A DNA stretch of 64,000 bases from Alphaproteobacteria bacterium (lineage in GTDB: Bacteria; Bacteroidota; Bacteroidia; Bacteroidales; FEN-979), in the NCBI GenBank assembly GCA_009928665.1, contig SACF01000002.1:62001-126000 (forward strand), given 5' to 3'. The notes under the pieces were generated by a model that was not told the origin of the DNA, ran no database searches, and saw only the letters and a program-made list of their open reading frames with translations. The position numbers were made by a program, and so were the translations under genes. This document shows positions 56,636-64,000 of the stretch, one piece after another. Position 1 is the first letter of the stretch. Every line of letters begins with the position of its first letter.

Positions 56636-58327
56636 ATGAAAAAATTTTACCTCCTTTTTTCAATCCTGTGGATAGTCGTTGCCGGGTTCAGCCAGTCGCA
56701 GCGTTTTATCCTTTTTGAAGAGTTTACCAATGCAAGCTGTTCACCCTGTGCGGCACAGAATCCGGGGTTTGATGCGTTACTGAACGCGAATGCTTCCAAG
56801 TGCACCTCCATAAAATATCATACCAACTGGCCGGGCACCGACCCGATGAATGCACAAAATCCGGCCGATGTCGGTACCCGGGTTACCTATTACAATGTCA
56901 ACGGAGTTCCGCACGCGCTGATGGATGGCGTTCCGCAAACCGGCTCATCGTATCTGGGGGCGCCGGCCAATGTGACCCAGGGCAAGATCGACGCCCGTTA
57001 TGCAATACAATCGCCTTTTTCGATGCAAATGCAACATTTGTTATCGACTGCCCAGGATTCGGTTTATTCGACCATGCTGATAACCTGTACGGAGGGAATC
57101 GCCGAGAACCTGGTTGCTCACAATGTGATCATCGAAAAGTGGATTCATTTTAACAACTCCCCGGGATCAAACGGAGAGAAGGATTTTTACAATGTGATGA
57201 AAAAAATGCTCCCGGGCGCCAACGGTACCTCCCTGCCTTCACAAATGGAAGCCGGTGATTATGTAATCCTCGAGGGCGCCTGGAAATTTGCGAACGTTTA
57301 TGACAAAACCCAGATTGCCGCGGTAGGATTTGTCCAGAACAAGGTCTCCAAGGAAGTTCATCAGGCGGCTCTCAGCGCTACAAGCCCGCTGACGCTGCCT
57401 TATGATCTTGATGCCCAGGTTATGGAGGTCATTGATGTGCTTCCAAAAACCTGTATCGGCAAATTAACCCCGTCGATCCGGATCCGGAACAACGGGAATT
57501 CGATGCTCCAGAATCTCACCTTCAAATATCGTGTCAACGACGGGCCGGAACAATCTTATACCTGGATCGGAGGACTGGAAAGCCTGAAAAAGACAGTCGT
57601 TGTTCTGCCCGAATACTCCTTTGCCATCCGCGAACAGAACGAACTCCTTGTTTATTCAACAATGCCGAACACCGGGACCGACCAGTACCCCAAGAACGAT
57701 ACGCTCCATTTTACTTTTACCAATGCCCCGGTTTCGACCAACCAGGTAAAGGTGGTCATCCGTACCGACAACGCTCCGGAACAGACGACGTGGGCGTTTA
57801 AGAACTCGCTCGGTGAAACCGTTGCCTTCGGAGGTCCCTATACCCAGCCAAACAAGATCCACCAGCAGACCATCACCCTGCCAAAACCGGATTGTTATCG
57901 TTTTACCCTCTACGATTCAGGAGGAGACGGGATCTGCTGCACCAACGGTAACGGTGTATATGAACTTTCGTCAAGCGGCACCATCATCAAACAGGGCGGC
58001 CAGTTCGGATATTACGAATCCAGTGATATGTGGTATGAGGCACCGGTATCGGTGACAGAATCTGAGGCTGCCGGAAGGTTTACAGTCCGGCCGAATCCAA
58101 TGAACAATACCTCCAAAGTATCATTCTACCTTCCAAATGACGCGCCGGTTTCCCTGCAGCTCTATTCTTCGCTCGGGCAACCCGTGTTAAATCTTTTTAA
58201 CGGGGCGCTCCAGGCCGGGAAGCATGAATTAACGCTCGAGGGTAATGACCTGAAATCCGGAATCTATATTCTGCGTTTGAACACCGGGACGAATGTTTAT
58301 TCCCGAAAAGTGACCGTTGTAAAGTAA
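56636..58327 (+). CDS. Omp28-like secreted protein with T9SS sorting domain
   Basis: A 563-residue exported protein. After the signal peptide, FEEFTNASCSPCAAQNPGFD with a CxxC motif opens a thioredoxin-like Omp28-type domain (to about residue 240, GVPHALMDGV). A middle beta-rich region has CCTNGNGVYEL. The C-terminus is a T9SS type A domain (FTVRPNPMNNTSKVSFYLP ... SGIYILRLNTGTNVYSRKVTVVK). Omp28-like proteins are surface proteins of Bacteroidota; the redox role of the CxxC is not proven. It is divergent from the T9SS cargo gene at 55779-56525. Confidence 0.88.
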   Translation: MKKFYLLFSILWIVVAGFSQSQRFILFEEFTNASCSPCAAQNPGFDALLNANASKCTSIKYHTNWPGTDPMNAQNPADVGTRVTYYNVNGVPHALMDGVPQTGSSYLGAPANVTQGKIDARYAIQSPFSMQMQHLLSTAQDSVYSTMLITCTEGIAENLVAHNVIIEKWIHFNNSPGSNGEKDFYNVMKKMLPGANGTSLPSQMEAGDYVILEGAWKFANVYDKTQIAAVGFVQNKVSKEVHQAALSATSPLTLPYDLDAQVMEVIDVLPKTCIGKLTPSIRIRNNGNSMLQNLTFKYRVNDGPEQSYTWIGGLESLKKTVVVLPEYSFAIREQNELLVYSTMPNTGTDQYPKNDTLHFTFTNAPVSTNQVKVVIRTDNAPEQTTWAFKNSLGETVAFGGPYTQPNKIHQQTITLPKPDCYRFTLYDSGGDGICCTNGNGVYELSSSGTIIKQGGQFGYYESSDMWYEAPVSVTESEAAGRFTVRPNPMNNTSKVSFYLPNDAPVSLQLYSSLGQPVLNLFNGALQAGKHELTLEGNDLKSGIYILRLNTGTNVYSRKVTVVK

Positions 58328-58348
58328 CTTTTACCTGTTATACGGTAA

Positions 58349-59413
58349 TCATCTGTTATACAGCAACCTCACTTCCAGCGCACCCACTCCGTACTGAACC
58401 ATCGGAGCGTCGAAGTATTCTACCCCTTCGGTAGCCGACAACCGCTGCAAGATCTGGTCACGCAACACCCCGTTACCAACCCCGTGAATAAAGGTAATCC
58501 GTTTGAAATGACGCATCCTGGCGCTGTCGAGACATTTCAGAAAATAACGAATCTGAAAATCAAGGATCTCCGATTGTTCCATGTTCGACGGATCATCGAT
58601 CAGCTCATGAATATGGAGATCGACAACAGCTTCACCTGTTGAAGTAACATGGTTCATGATAGCCGGAACCTCTTCGGCAGATTTTTCGTCCTGCTTTTTT
58701 GAAGGATCTTTTTCGGTGGAAGGTTCCCCGAGGTAGGAGCTCAGCGACAGAATTCTTGCTACAATTCCTTTGCCCTGGATAAGAGGATGTTCCCTGTAAT
58801 TCCCCTCTTTAAAAAACCGCTTGCCTTCGATCCTGAATTCGGAATTGAAAGGGGGAAGCACATTTCCCGATTGCTGTTTGTGAAACAGAAACTGAATGCA
58901 GCCTTCGGTCCAGCGTGTCAGTTGCTCCCGGTTAACGGTGTCGAGAAGCACCAGGGTGTCAGGTAACATGCTGCCGTAATCAATGCCGTCATAATGTCCC
59001 AGATGTGTTCTGCCAAAGATGTTGTACAGCACATCATAGCTGGTGTTATTTATGATCATTATGTCAACAGCGCCGGTAATGAGCCATTTCTGGTCATGCG
59101 GAACAAAGGCTAAAAAAATATCCTCCGACTTCCGTCCTTTCCTGTGGTGTGCAGGCAGGGAAATCATCCGGTCATCAAAGGTTTCTGTCGCCTCACCGGG
59201 ATCTGATTTCAGTTCGACCTGGTAATCCTCGTTGAAAAAACGGGCTGCAGGAATATTCGTCTCAATTTTAATTACCTCACTGACCATGGTTGGAATTTCG
59301 AAACCATCTTCGATCAGAATGCTGACCGTGCGGCTGTCGATAAGTTTCGCCACGACACCACCGCCCGATGCATTCAGAAATTTAACTTTGTCTCCGATTT
59401 TCAATTCTGACAT
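58349..59413 (-). CDS. DUF2027-Smr domain protein
   Basis: A 354-residue cytoplasmic protein. The N-terminal SH3-like stretch LKIGDKVKFLNASGGGVVAKLIDSRTV resembles the MutS2 KOW-like region; the middle matches DUF2027; the C-terminal Smr domain has VDLHIHEL and ITFIHGVGNGVLRDQI, the DLHxH and HGxG motifs of Smr nucleases. MutS2-type ATPase domains are absent. Smr proteins act in recombination control or ribosome rescue, and the function of this Bacteroidota-type architecture is unknown. Confidence 0.87.
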   Translation of the reverse strand: MSELKIGDKVKFLNASGGGVVAKLIDSRTVSILIEDGFEIPTMVSEVIKIETNIPAARFFNEDYQVELKSDPGEATETFDDRMISLPAHHRKGRKSEDIFLAFVPHDQKWLITGAVDIMIINNTSYDVLYNIFGRTHLGHYDGIDYGSMLPDTLVLLDTVNREQLTRWTEGCIQFLFHKQQSGNVLPPFNSEFRIEGKRFFKEGNYREHPLIQGKGIVARILSLSSYLGEPSTEKDPSKKQDEKSAEEVPAIMNHVTSTGEAVVDLHIHELIDDPSNMEQSEILDFQIRYFLKCLDSARMRHFKRITFIHGVGNGVLRDQILQRLSATEGVEYFDAPMVQYGVGALEVRLLYNR

Positions 59414-59550
59414 AACACCCTATTTAAACAGCTGCAAATATACGGATGTTATGCCCATCATCATAAGACCGGAAGCGCTGTCACACCAGGTCAAATTTCG
59501 AAAACGCTTATTATTAAAAGGGTTTCAAATGATATAAGGGTCTTAACATA

Positions 59551-59588
59551 ACATGGCAATTTTTATAAATTATTTTCAGTAGCCATGT
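59551..59588. repeat. Inverted repeat upstream of the FadL-like gene
   Basis: ACATGGC (59551-59557) and GCCATGT (59582-59588) form a seven-base inverted repeat with a 24-base AT-rich centre. It lies in the 256-base gap between the divergent DUF2027 and FadL-like genes and could be an operator. The rest of the gap is AT-rich with a weak TATCTTG -7-like element at 59634. Confidence 0.3.
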
Positions 59589-59669
59589 AATCAATGTTTT
59601 ATAATTAAAAACAATCTGATAAAAAATTATTATTATCTTGCGCCCATTATTAACCCAAAAACAACCATT

Positions 59670-60899
59670 ATGAGGAGAATTACGATTCTGCTGTTATTCA
59701 TTGGTATAACAGTATCCACATCGTTTGGAGGTGGTTATCAGGTAGGTCTTCACAGCATGCGGAACATCGGCATGGGGCTTATCGGAACATCCCTCACTTA
59801 CGATGCGAGTAGTCTTTTTTACAACCCCGGTGGTGCTGCCTTTGTAAAGGAAACCTGGAGTTTCTCGGGAGGTGTAAGTTTCCTGATGGCCCGGACCACT
59901 TTTCAGCCGAAGGATGTAATGGAACAATTCAAATTTGAGCACAAGATCAACATGCCGCTCTATTTTTATGCTGCTTTCAAGCCAACCAAGAACCTCAGTG
60001 TCGGTCTGGCAGTTAATACGCCATACGGTAACGGGCTTTCATGGGGTAAAGAGTGGATCGGAAAATATCTGATTCAGGATATAACCTTCAGAGCATTTAC
60101 TTTTCAGCCAACCGTTTCTTATAAATTCAAAGACATCATCGGGATCGGGGTCGGACTGGTATACTCTTACGGCTCTGTCGATTTGAACAAAGCCATACCG
60201 TTGCAGGGTTCGAACGGCGATGGAACCCTGAACATTCAGGGAAGTACCGGAAATTTCGGGTTCAATGCCGGGATCATGGTTAAGCCGGTCAAAGGGCTCA
60301 GTCTGGGAATTGATTATCGTTCCAAAATCGAAATGAAAGTCAAGGGCGCAGATGCTACTTTCACGGTACCAACTTCACTCAGTGCACAGTTCCCGAATAA
60401 CAAGGTGGATGTCATGCTCCCCCTTCCGGCAAATCTCGATTTCGGCGCTTCTTATGAATTCGGTAAGAATAACCAGTGGATGATCGGTTTGAACTTGTGT
60501 TATGTTTTCTGGAATACCTATGATTCGCTCGTTTTCGACTTTGAGACGAAGACTTCTGCCGTCGGCCGGACTGCCAATCCGACCCTGTATGAGAATAAAC
60601 TGATTCCCCGTATCGGCGCCCAGTACCGGATGAATGACCTGCTGACCTTCAGAATCGGCGGTTATTATGACCCATCGCCGGTTAAGGATGACTACCTCAA
60701 TCCCCAGACTCCGAGTCTCGACCAGATCGGGTTGACCTGCGGCCTTTCCATTCAGCCTGTGAAAGGACTCAGCATCGACGCTGCATTCCTGTATATCATG
60801 GGATTGGAAAGAAGTGGCACTTACAGTCCCGACAATTTTGCCGGAACATACAGCAACGCGGTTTTCACTCCCGGGATTGGTTTGACATACAATTTTTAA
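59670..60899 (+). CDS. OmpP1/FadL-type outer membrane transporter
   Basis: A 409-residue exported barrel. The signal peptide is MRRITILLLFIGITVSTSFGG. NIGMGLIGTSLTYDASSLFYNPGGAAF resembles the FadL N-terminal hatch region (NPAG-like block), and VNTPYGNGLSWGKEWIGKY matches the family block seen in TodX/FadL. It ends in GLTYNF as outer-membrane barrels do. FadL proteins carry hydrophobic substrates through lateral diffusion. The SGNH lipoprotein gene follows 18 bases later, so a lipase-transporter pair is likely. Confidence 0.9.
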   Translation: MRRITILLLFIGITVSTSFGGGYQVGLHSMRNIGMGLIGTSLTYDASSLFYNPGGAAFVKETWSFSGGVSFLMARTTFQPKDVMEQFKFEHKINMPLYFYAAFKPTKNLSVGLAVNTPYGNGLSWGKEWIGKYLIQDITFRAFTFQPTVSYKFKDIIGIGVGLVYSYGSVDLNKAIPLQGSNGDGTLNIQGSTGNFGFNAGIMVKPVKGLSLGIDYRSKIEMKVKGADATFTVPTSLSAQFPNNKVDVMLPLPANLDFGASYEFGKNNQWMIGLNLCYVFWNTYDSLVFDFETKTSAVGRTANPTLYENKLIPRIGAQYRMNDLLTFRIGGYYDPSPVKDDYLNPQTPSLDQIGLTCGLSIQPVKGLSIDAAFLYIMGLERSGTYSPDNFAGTYSNAVFTPGIGLTYNF

Positions 60900-60917
60900 C
60901 CTAAAAAAATTCATCCT

Positions 60918-62330
60918 ATGAAAAAACTTCTTTTCATCATATTATCAGTCGCATTCCTGGCCGGTTGTGATAAAAAAATCGATGAATATCCTGCATCTTC
61001 CAATGGTGTCGATTTTTCCAACTATGTTGCTGTCGGCAATTCCCTGACATCGGGACACAGCGATAATGCACTCTATCTTTCAGGTCAACAGAACTCCTAC
61101 CCGAACATCCTGGCCTCCCAGTTTCAAACCGTCGGCGGGGGCGCCTTCAGGCAGCCCTTGATCGGTACCGAGGATGGCGTCGGATTTACTCCCATCCCAG
61201 GCGGACTCTTTTACTATACAAAGTTGGCCCTCAAAATTGTTCCCGACAAAGACTGCCAGGGAAATCCGACGGGAACCGCTTCCCTTAAACCGGCTGTCGT
61301 TATTGACAACCCGGATCAGAACACCTTGAAACAGCAACTCTTCTCGCCCCCTACCGTTGCAGGTCCCTATAACAATATGGGAGTTACCGGCGCGACGGTA
61401 CAGAGCATCTTCTACAACCGTCTCGGCGATCCCACCCCCGACGGCCATCCGTTCAATCCCTATTATGTCAGGTTCGCATCCTCCGTCAATGCTTCAATTC
61501 TTCAGGATGCCATCACCCAACAGCCGACATTTTTCTCGATGTGGATCGGGAATTTTGACATCCTTCAGTCAGCCGTTGCCGGAACCGACCAGTTGCTGAC
61601 ACCCGCCGATACCTTTGCAAAATATTATCCTTTGGCCGTTGGCGCCCTTGCAACTTCAGCAAAAAAACCCAAAGGAGTCCTGGCGAATGTTCCCGATATC
61701 ACGAGCATTCCTTATTTCACGACCATTTCAGCTTCCCTGCCTTATAACAGTGTGATACTCGATTCGGCACAGGCCGCGGGACTGAACATTCTCTACACCA
61801 TGTACGGGCATCCCGATATTCACTGGCAGGTTGGCCAGAATCCCTTTGTTTATGTAAAGGGTGATGGTTCCTGGGCACAGATGAAACCGGGGGATCTTCT
61901 CCTGCTTACCATTCCGACGGACTCGATTAAATGCAAAGGAATGGGGGTCGCCGATCCGACGGCGGTACCGCTTCCGAAGCCCTACCCCATCGCAGGACAT
62001 TATATCCTCGATACGGATGAGCAACAGGTTATACAGGCCCGGATTGCCGCTTACAACGCGGTTATTGCCAATGTTGCCGGAACATTCAACCTCGCGCTGG
62101 TCGACATGAATGGCTATCTGAAACTCTTTAAGACCGGGATGGTATTCGACGGGGTCAAGTTCACCACGAGCTTCATCACCGGCGGACTCTTCTCAACCGA
62201 TGGCGTACATCTGAATCCCAGAGGAAATGCACTGACAGCCAATTATTTTATTCAGGCTATCAATGCCAAATACGGGTGTTCGATCCCCCAGGCCGATATC
62301 ACGAAATTCAAAGGCGTGATTTTCCCCTGA
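60918..62330 (+). CDS. SGNH/GDSL-type lipoprotein hydrolase
   Basis: A 470-residue lipoprotein: signal ending LAGC lipobox (MKKLLFIILSVAFLAGC). The GDSL block is AVGNSLTSGHSDN (Ser near residue 43), the mid-region contains GNFDILQSA as a possible block III Asn, and the C-terminal catalytic DGVHLNPRGN provides the Asp-His pair. This fits an SGNH esterase or lipase. The gene follows a FadL-type porin on the same strand, so it probably releases acyl chains for import, although the substrate is unknown. A strong hairpin follows. Confidence 0.87.
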   Translation: MKKLLFIILSVAFLAGCDKKIDEYPASSNGVDFSNYVAVGNSLTSGHSDNALYLSGQQNSYPNILASQFQTVGGGAFRQPLIGTEDGVGFTPIPGGLFYYTKLALKIVPDKDCQGNPTGTASLKPAVVIDNPDQNTLKQQLFSPPTVAGPYNNMGVTGATVQSIFYNRLGDPTPDGHPFNPYYVRFASSVNASILQDAITQQPTFFSMWIGNFDILQSAVAGTDQLLTPADTFAKYYPLAVGALATSAKKPKGVLANVPDITSIPYFTTISASLPYNSVILDSAQAAGLNILYTMYGHPDIHWQVGQNPFVYVKGDGSWAQMKPGDLLLLTIPTDSIKCKGMGVADPTAVPLPKPYPIAGHYILDTDEQQVIQARIAAYNAVIANVAGTFNLALVDMNGYLKLFKTGMVFDGVKFTTSFITGGLFSTDGVHLNPRGNALTANYFIQAINAKYGCSIPQADITKFKGVIFP

Positions 62331-62371
62331 GTGCGATGATCCTGCATCAATATGAATGCTTAATATATGGC

Positions 62372-62402
62372 AAAGAGGGTGGCTTAAAAGGCCACCCTCT
62401 TT
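62372..62402. terminator. Strong bidirectional terminator
   Basis: AAAGAGGGTGGC (62372-62383) and GCCACCCTCTTT (62391-62402) form a perfect 12-base stem with a seven-base loop, with a T-rich run after it on +. It separates the FadL-SGNH unit from the convergent ddl-rdgB pair. Confidence 0.85.
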
Positions 62403-62428
62403 CTTTCTCCACAATCAGTCTTTCTGAC

Positions 62429-63013
62429 TTACCGGTTTCTGTTTTTCAGGAAATGTTCCATGGCTGTGGCGGCCCGGCCCCGGTGGCTGATCCCGTTTTT
62501 AAGGTACGGTGGCATTTCGGCAAAGGACTGCCGGTAGCCATCGGGTAAAAATACCGGATCATAGCCAAAGCCTTCGGTTCCGCTTCTCGCGGTGAGAATT
62601 TTGCCGTTCACCACTCCCTCAAAGGTATGTTCAACGCCCTCCAGGATCAGGGAGAACACACATCTGAAACGGGCTGTACGGTCGGTAACATCTTTCATTT
62701 CCAGAAGAACCTTCTCGATATTGTCATCGAAGGAGCAGCCGGGGCCGGCATAGCGCGCTGAAAACACGCCGGGTCGTCCGGCGAGCGCGTCGATCTCCAA
62801 CCCGGTATCATCGGCAAAACAATTCATCCCGGTCTTTTCATGGATGAACCATGCTTTTTGTGATGCGTTCCCTTCAAGGGTATCACAAGTCTCGGGAATT
62901 TCGATATCAAGGCCAACCTCTTTCAGGCATTTAATGGAACAGACCGTTCCGAGGATATCCCGGATTTCGCGCAGTTTGTGCAGGTTATTGGTTGCAAAAA
63001 GGAGTTCAGTCAT
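62429..63013 (-). CDS. rdgB: XTP/dITP pyrophosphatase (RdgB/HAM1)
   Basis: A 194-residue house-cleaning nucleotide pyrophosphatase that removes deaminated purine triphosphates. LLFATNNLHKLREIRDIL (the conserved TxNxxKxxE-type N-terminus), CFADDTGLEIDALAGRPGVFSARYAG and GFGYDPVFLPDGYRQSFAEM are all present. It follows ddl by 18 bases on the same strand. Confidence 0.96.
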   Translation of the reverse strand: MTELLFATNNLHKLREIRDILGTVCSIKCLKEVGLDIEIPETCDTLEGNASQKAWFIHEKTGMNCFADDTGLEIDALAGRPGVFSARYAGPGCSFDDNIEKVLLEMKDVTDRTARFRCVFSLILEGVEHTFEGVVNGKILTARSGTEGFGYDPVFLPDGYRQSFAEMPPYLKNGISHRGRAATAMEHFLKNRNR

Positions 63014-63031
63014 GGTGAGAATCTTTCTTCA

Positions 63032-64000
63032 TCATGTTTGAGGGATTGCCTCCCGGATCAGTCGTGTTATCAGTTCCGTGAAGCTCCAGCCGTGGGCGCG
63101 GGCCATCTTGGGGACAATGCTGGCGGCCGAAAGTCCGGGTACGGTGTTGACTTCGAGAAAGTGAAAATCGACGCCGTTCCAGATATAGTCGAAACGCACC
63201 ACACCCCTGCAGTCCAGTTCCCGGTAGAGTTTTGCCGATATTTCCCGGCATAAATCGCTGACCTTAGCAGGTATCGTTGCCGGAACCACTTCATCCGACA
63301 TGCCTTTTTTATATTTGGCCTCGAAATCAAAATATTCGTTTTTAGGAATGATCTCCGTAACGGGCAGCGCCACAATTTTCCCTTCACTCCTCAGAACACC
63401 ACAAGTAAGTTCCCGCCCGGAAATATATTCCTCGATCAGGATTTCTCTGTCCTCCCGAAAAGCCTTTACTATGGCCAGTTCCAGACCATCCCTGTGGCTC
63501 ACCTTCGACATGCCGACACTGGAGCCTCCATTATTGGGTTTCACGAAAAAGGGAAGTGCGAGCTTTTTTAAAATATCATCGGGATCGGGGAATTGTTCGC
63601 GAAACAGGTGCATGGACCGTGCAGTCGTAATCCCGCAGGCTGCCACTACATCTTTGCAGTAACTTTTGTTGAAGGTCAGCGCCGCGGTGGTAACGCCGGA
63701 TGAGGTACAGGGAATATGCAGCATGTCGAAATAACCTTGCAGTATCCCGTTTTCACCCGGGGTTCCGTGGATGGCGTTAAAAACAACGTCAAACTTTATC
63801 TTTCTCTTTCCAAGACGGATCGAGAAATCATTTTTATCGACCGGGAACCGTTTCATACCAATCCGATAGCTCCAATCATTCCCCCTGACTCTGATGAGAA
63901 AGGGGTTAAACAGCCCGTGATCCATGTTCAGTTCTACCTGTCGGCCGCTGTTCATGGAGATCCTGTATTCGCCAGAATCTCCGCCGGCCACAATGGCAAC
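63032..64000 (-). CDS. ddl: D-alanine--D-alanine ligase, 5' end cut by window
   Basis: At least 322 codons of an ATP-grasp ligase that makes D-Ala-D-Ala for peptidoglycan. The frame is open to the window edge, starting VAIVAGGDSGEYRISMNSGR, the N-terminal block that normally lies a few residues after the start. FNAIHGTPGENGILQGYFDM, FVKPNNGGSSVGMSKV, EEYISGRELTCGVL and EVNTVPGLS are Ddl signatures. Little is missing, probably fewer than ten residues. A GTG at 63991 could be mistaken for the start but lies within the conserved region. Confidence 0.96.
   Translation of the reverse strand, partial: VAIVAGGDSGEYRISMNSGRQVELNMDHGLFNPFLIRVRGNDWSYRIGMKRFPVDKNDFSIRLGKRKIKFDVVFNAIHGTPGENGILQGYFDMLHIPCTSSGVTTAALTFNKSYCKDVVAACGITTARSMHLFREQFPDPDDILKKLALPFFVKPNNGGSSVGMSKVSHRDGLELAIVKAFREDREILIEEYISGRELTCGVLRSEGKIVALPVTEIIPKNEYFDFEAKYKKGMSDEVVPATIPAKVSDLCREISAKLYRELDCRGVVRFDYIWNGVDFHFLEVNTVPGLSAASIVPKMARAHGWSFTELITRLIREAIPQT

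Overview
The window reads as chromosomal DNA of a Bacteroidota (Bacteroidales-like, probably environmental) bacterium. Evidence: many start sites carry the TAnnTTTG -7 box of the Bacteroidetes primary sigma factor; there is a PorT-type type IX secretion (T9SS) gene and two secreted proteins with T9SS-type C-terminal domains; and there are GldA-like, DUF5686, OmpP1/FadL-like, DUF2027-Smr and Fibrobacter-type paralogous (FISUMP) proteins typical of the phylum. Shine-Dalgarno sites are mostly absent. No rRNA, tRNA, insertion sequence, prophage or CRISPR array was seen.

Layout. 1-3.1 kb: glyA 3' end, sixA, ppk1 and a DivIC/FtsB-like gene on +. 3.1-7.8 kb: THUMP methyltransferase, pfkA and priA on -. 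7.9-13.8 kb: a DUF5686 outer-membrane protein, a heme O synthase-like prenyltransferase, an AI-2E family permease and a YtxH/holin-like/basic-protein trio on +. 13.9-17.6 kb: an acyltransferase-like gene, small unknown genes, cutC and an interrupted gene. 17.6-27.5 kb: an exported LacZ-type beta-galactosidase and two secreted FISUMP proteins, one of 1621 residues with four FISUMP modules. 27.6-33.5 kb: a HisKA-REC protein without kinase domain, a POT-like transporter, an N-acetylhexosamine 1-kinase-like gene and a GH20 hexosaminidase, which together suggest amino-sugar salvage. 33.6-44.7 kb: housekeeping block on - (rplM, rpsI, rpsB, tsf, terminator, ubiE/menG, porT, coaD, a TlpA-like gene, secA, pyrH, frr). 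44.9-53.1 kb: a DUF4143-type ATPase, an unknown membrane protein, an orphan GldA-like ATPase and a MacAB-like export cassette. 53.4-64 kb: metK, secreted proteins, DUF2027-Smr, a FadL-like porin with an SGNH lipoprotein, rdgB and ddl (cut by the window end).

The most unusual structure is intergenic. At least six tracts (10523-10634, 13820-13966, 15845-15915, 22522-22624, 47341-47615, 53358-53399) consist of short AT-rich words kept in strict 7-bp register (in two tracts 8-bp, and once 12-bp) while the word itself changes from unit to unit. Tracts abut gene boundaries: they run close to or up to the start codons of the prenyltransferase gene, cutC, the GldA-like gene and metK, and they supply or touch the stop codons of three genes, in one case encoding the last 13 or so residues. 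Two unlinked tracts share the same word order. I know of no description of this word-in-register architecture for Bacteroidota; the nearest known analogue is the heptameric STRR repeats of cyanobacteria, where one unit is repeated unchanged.
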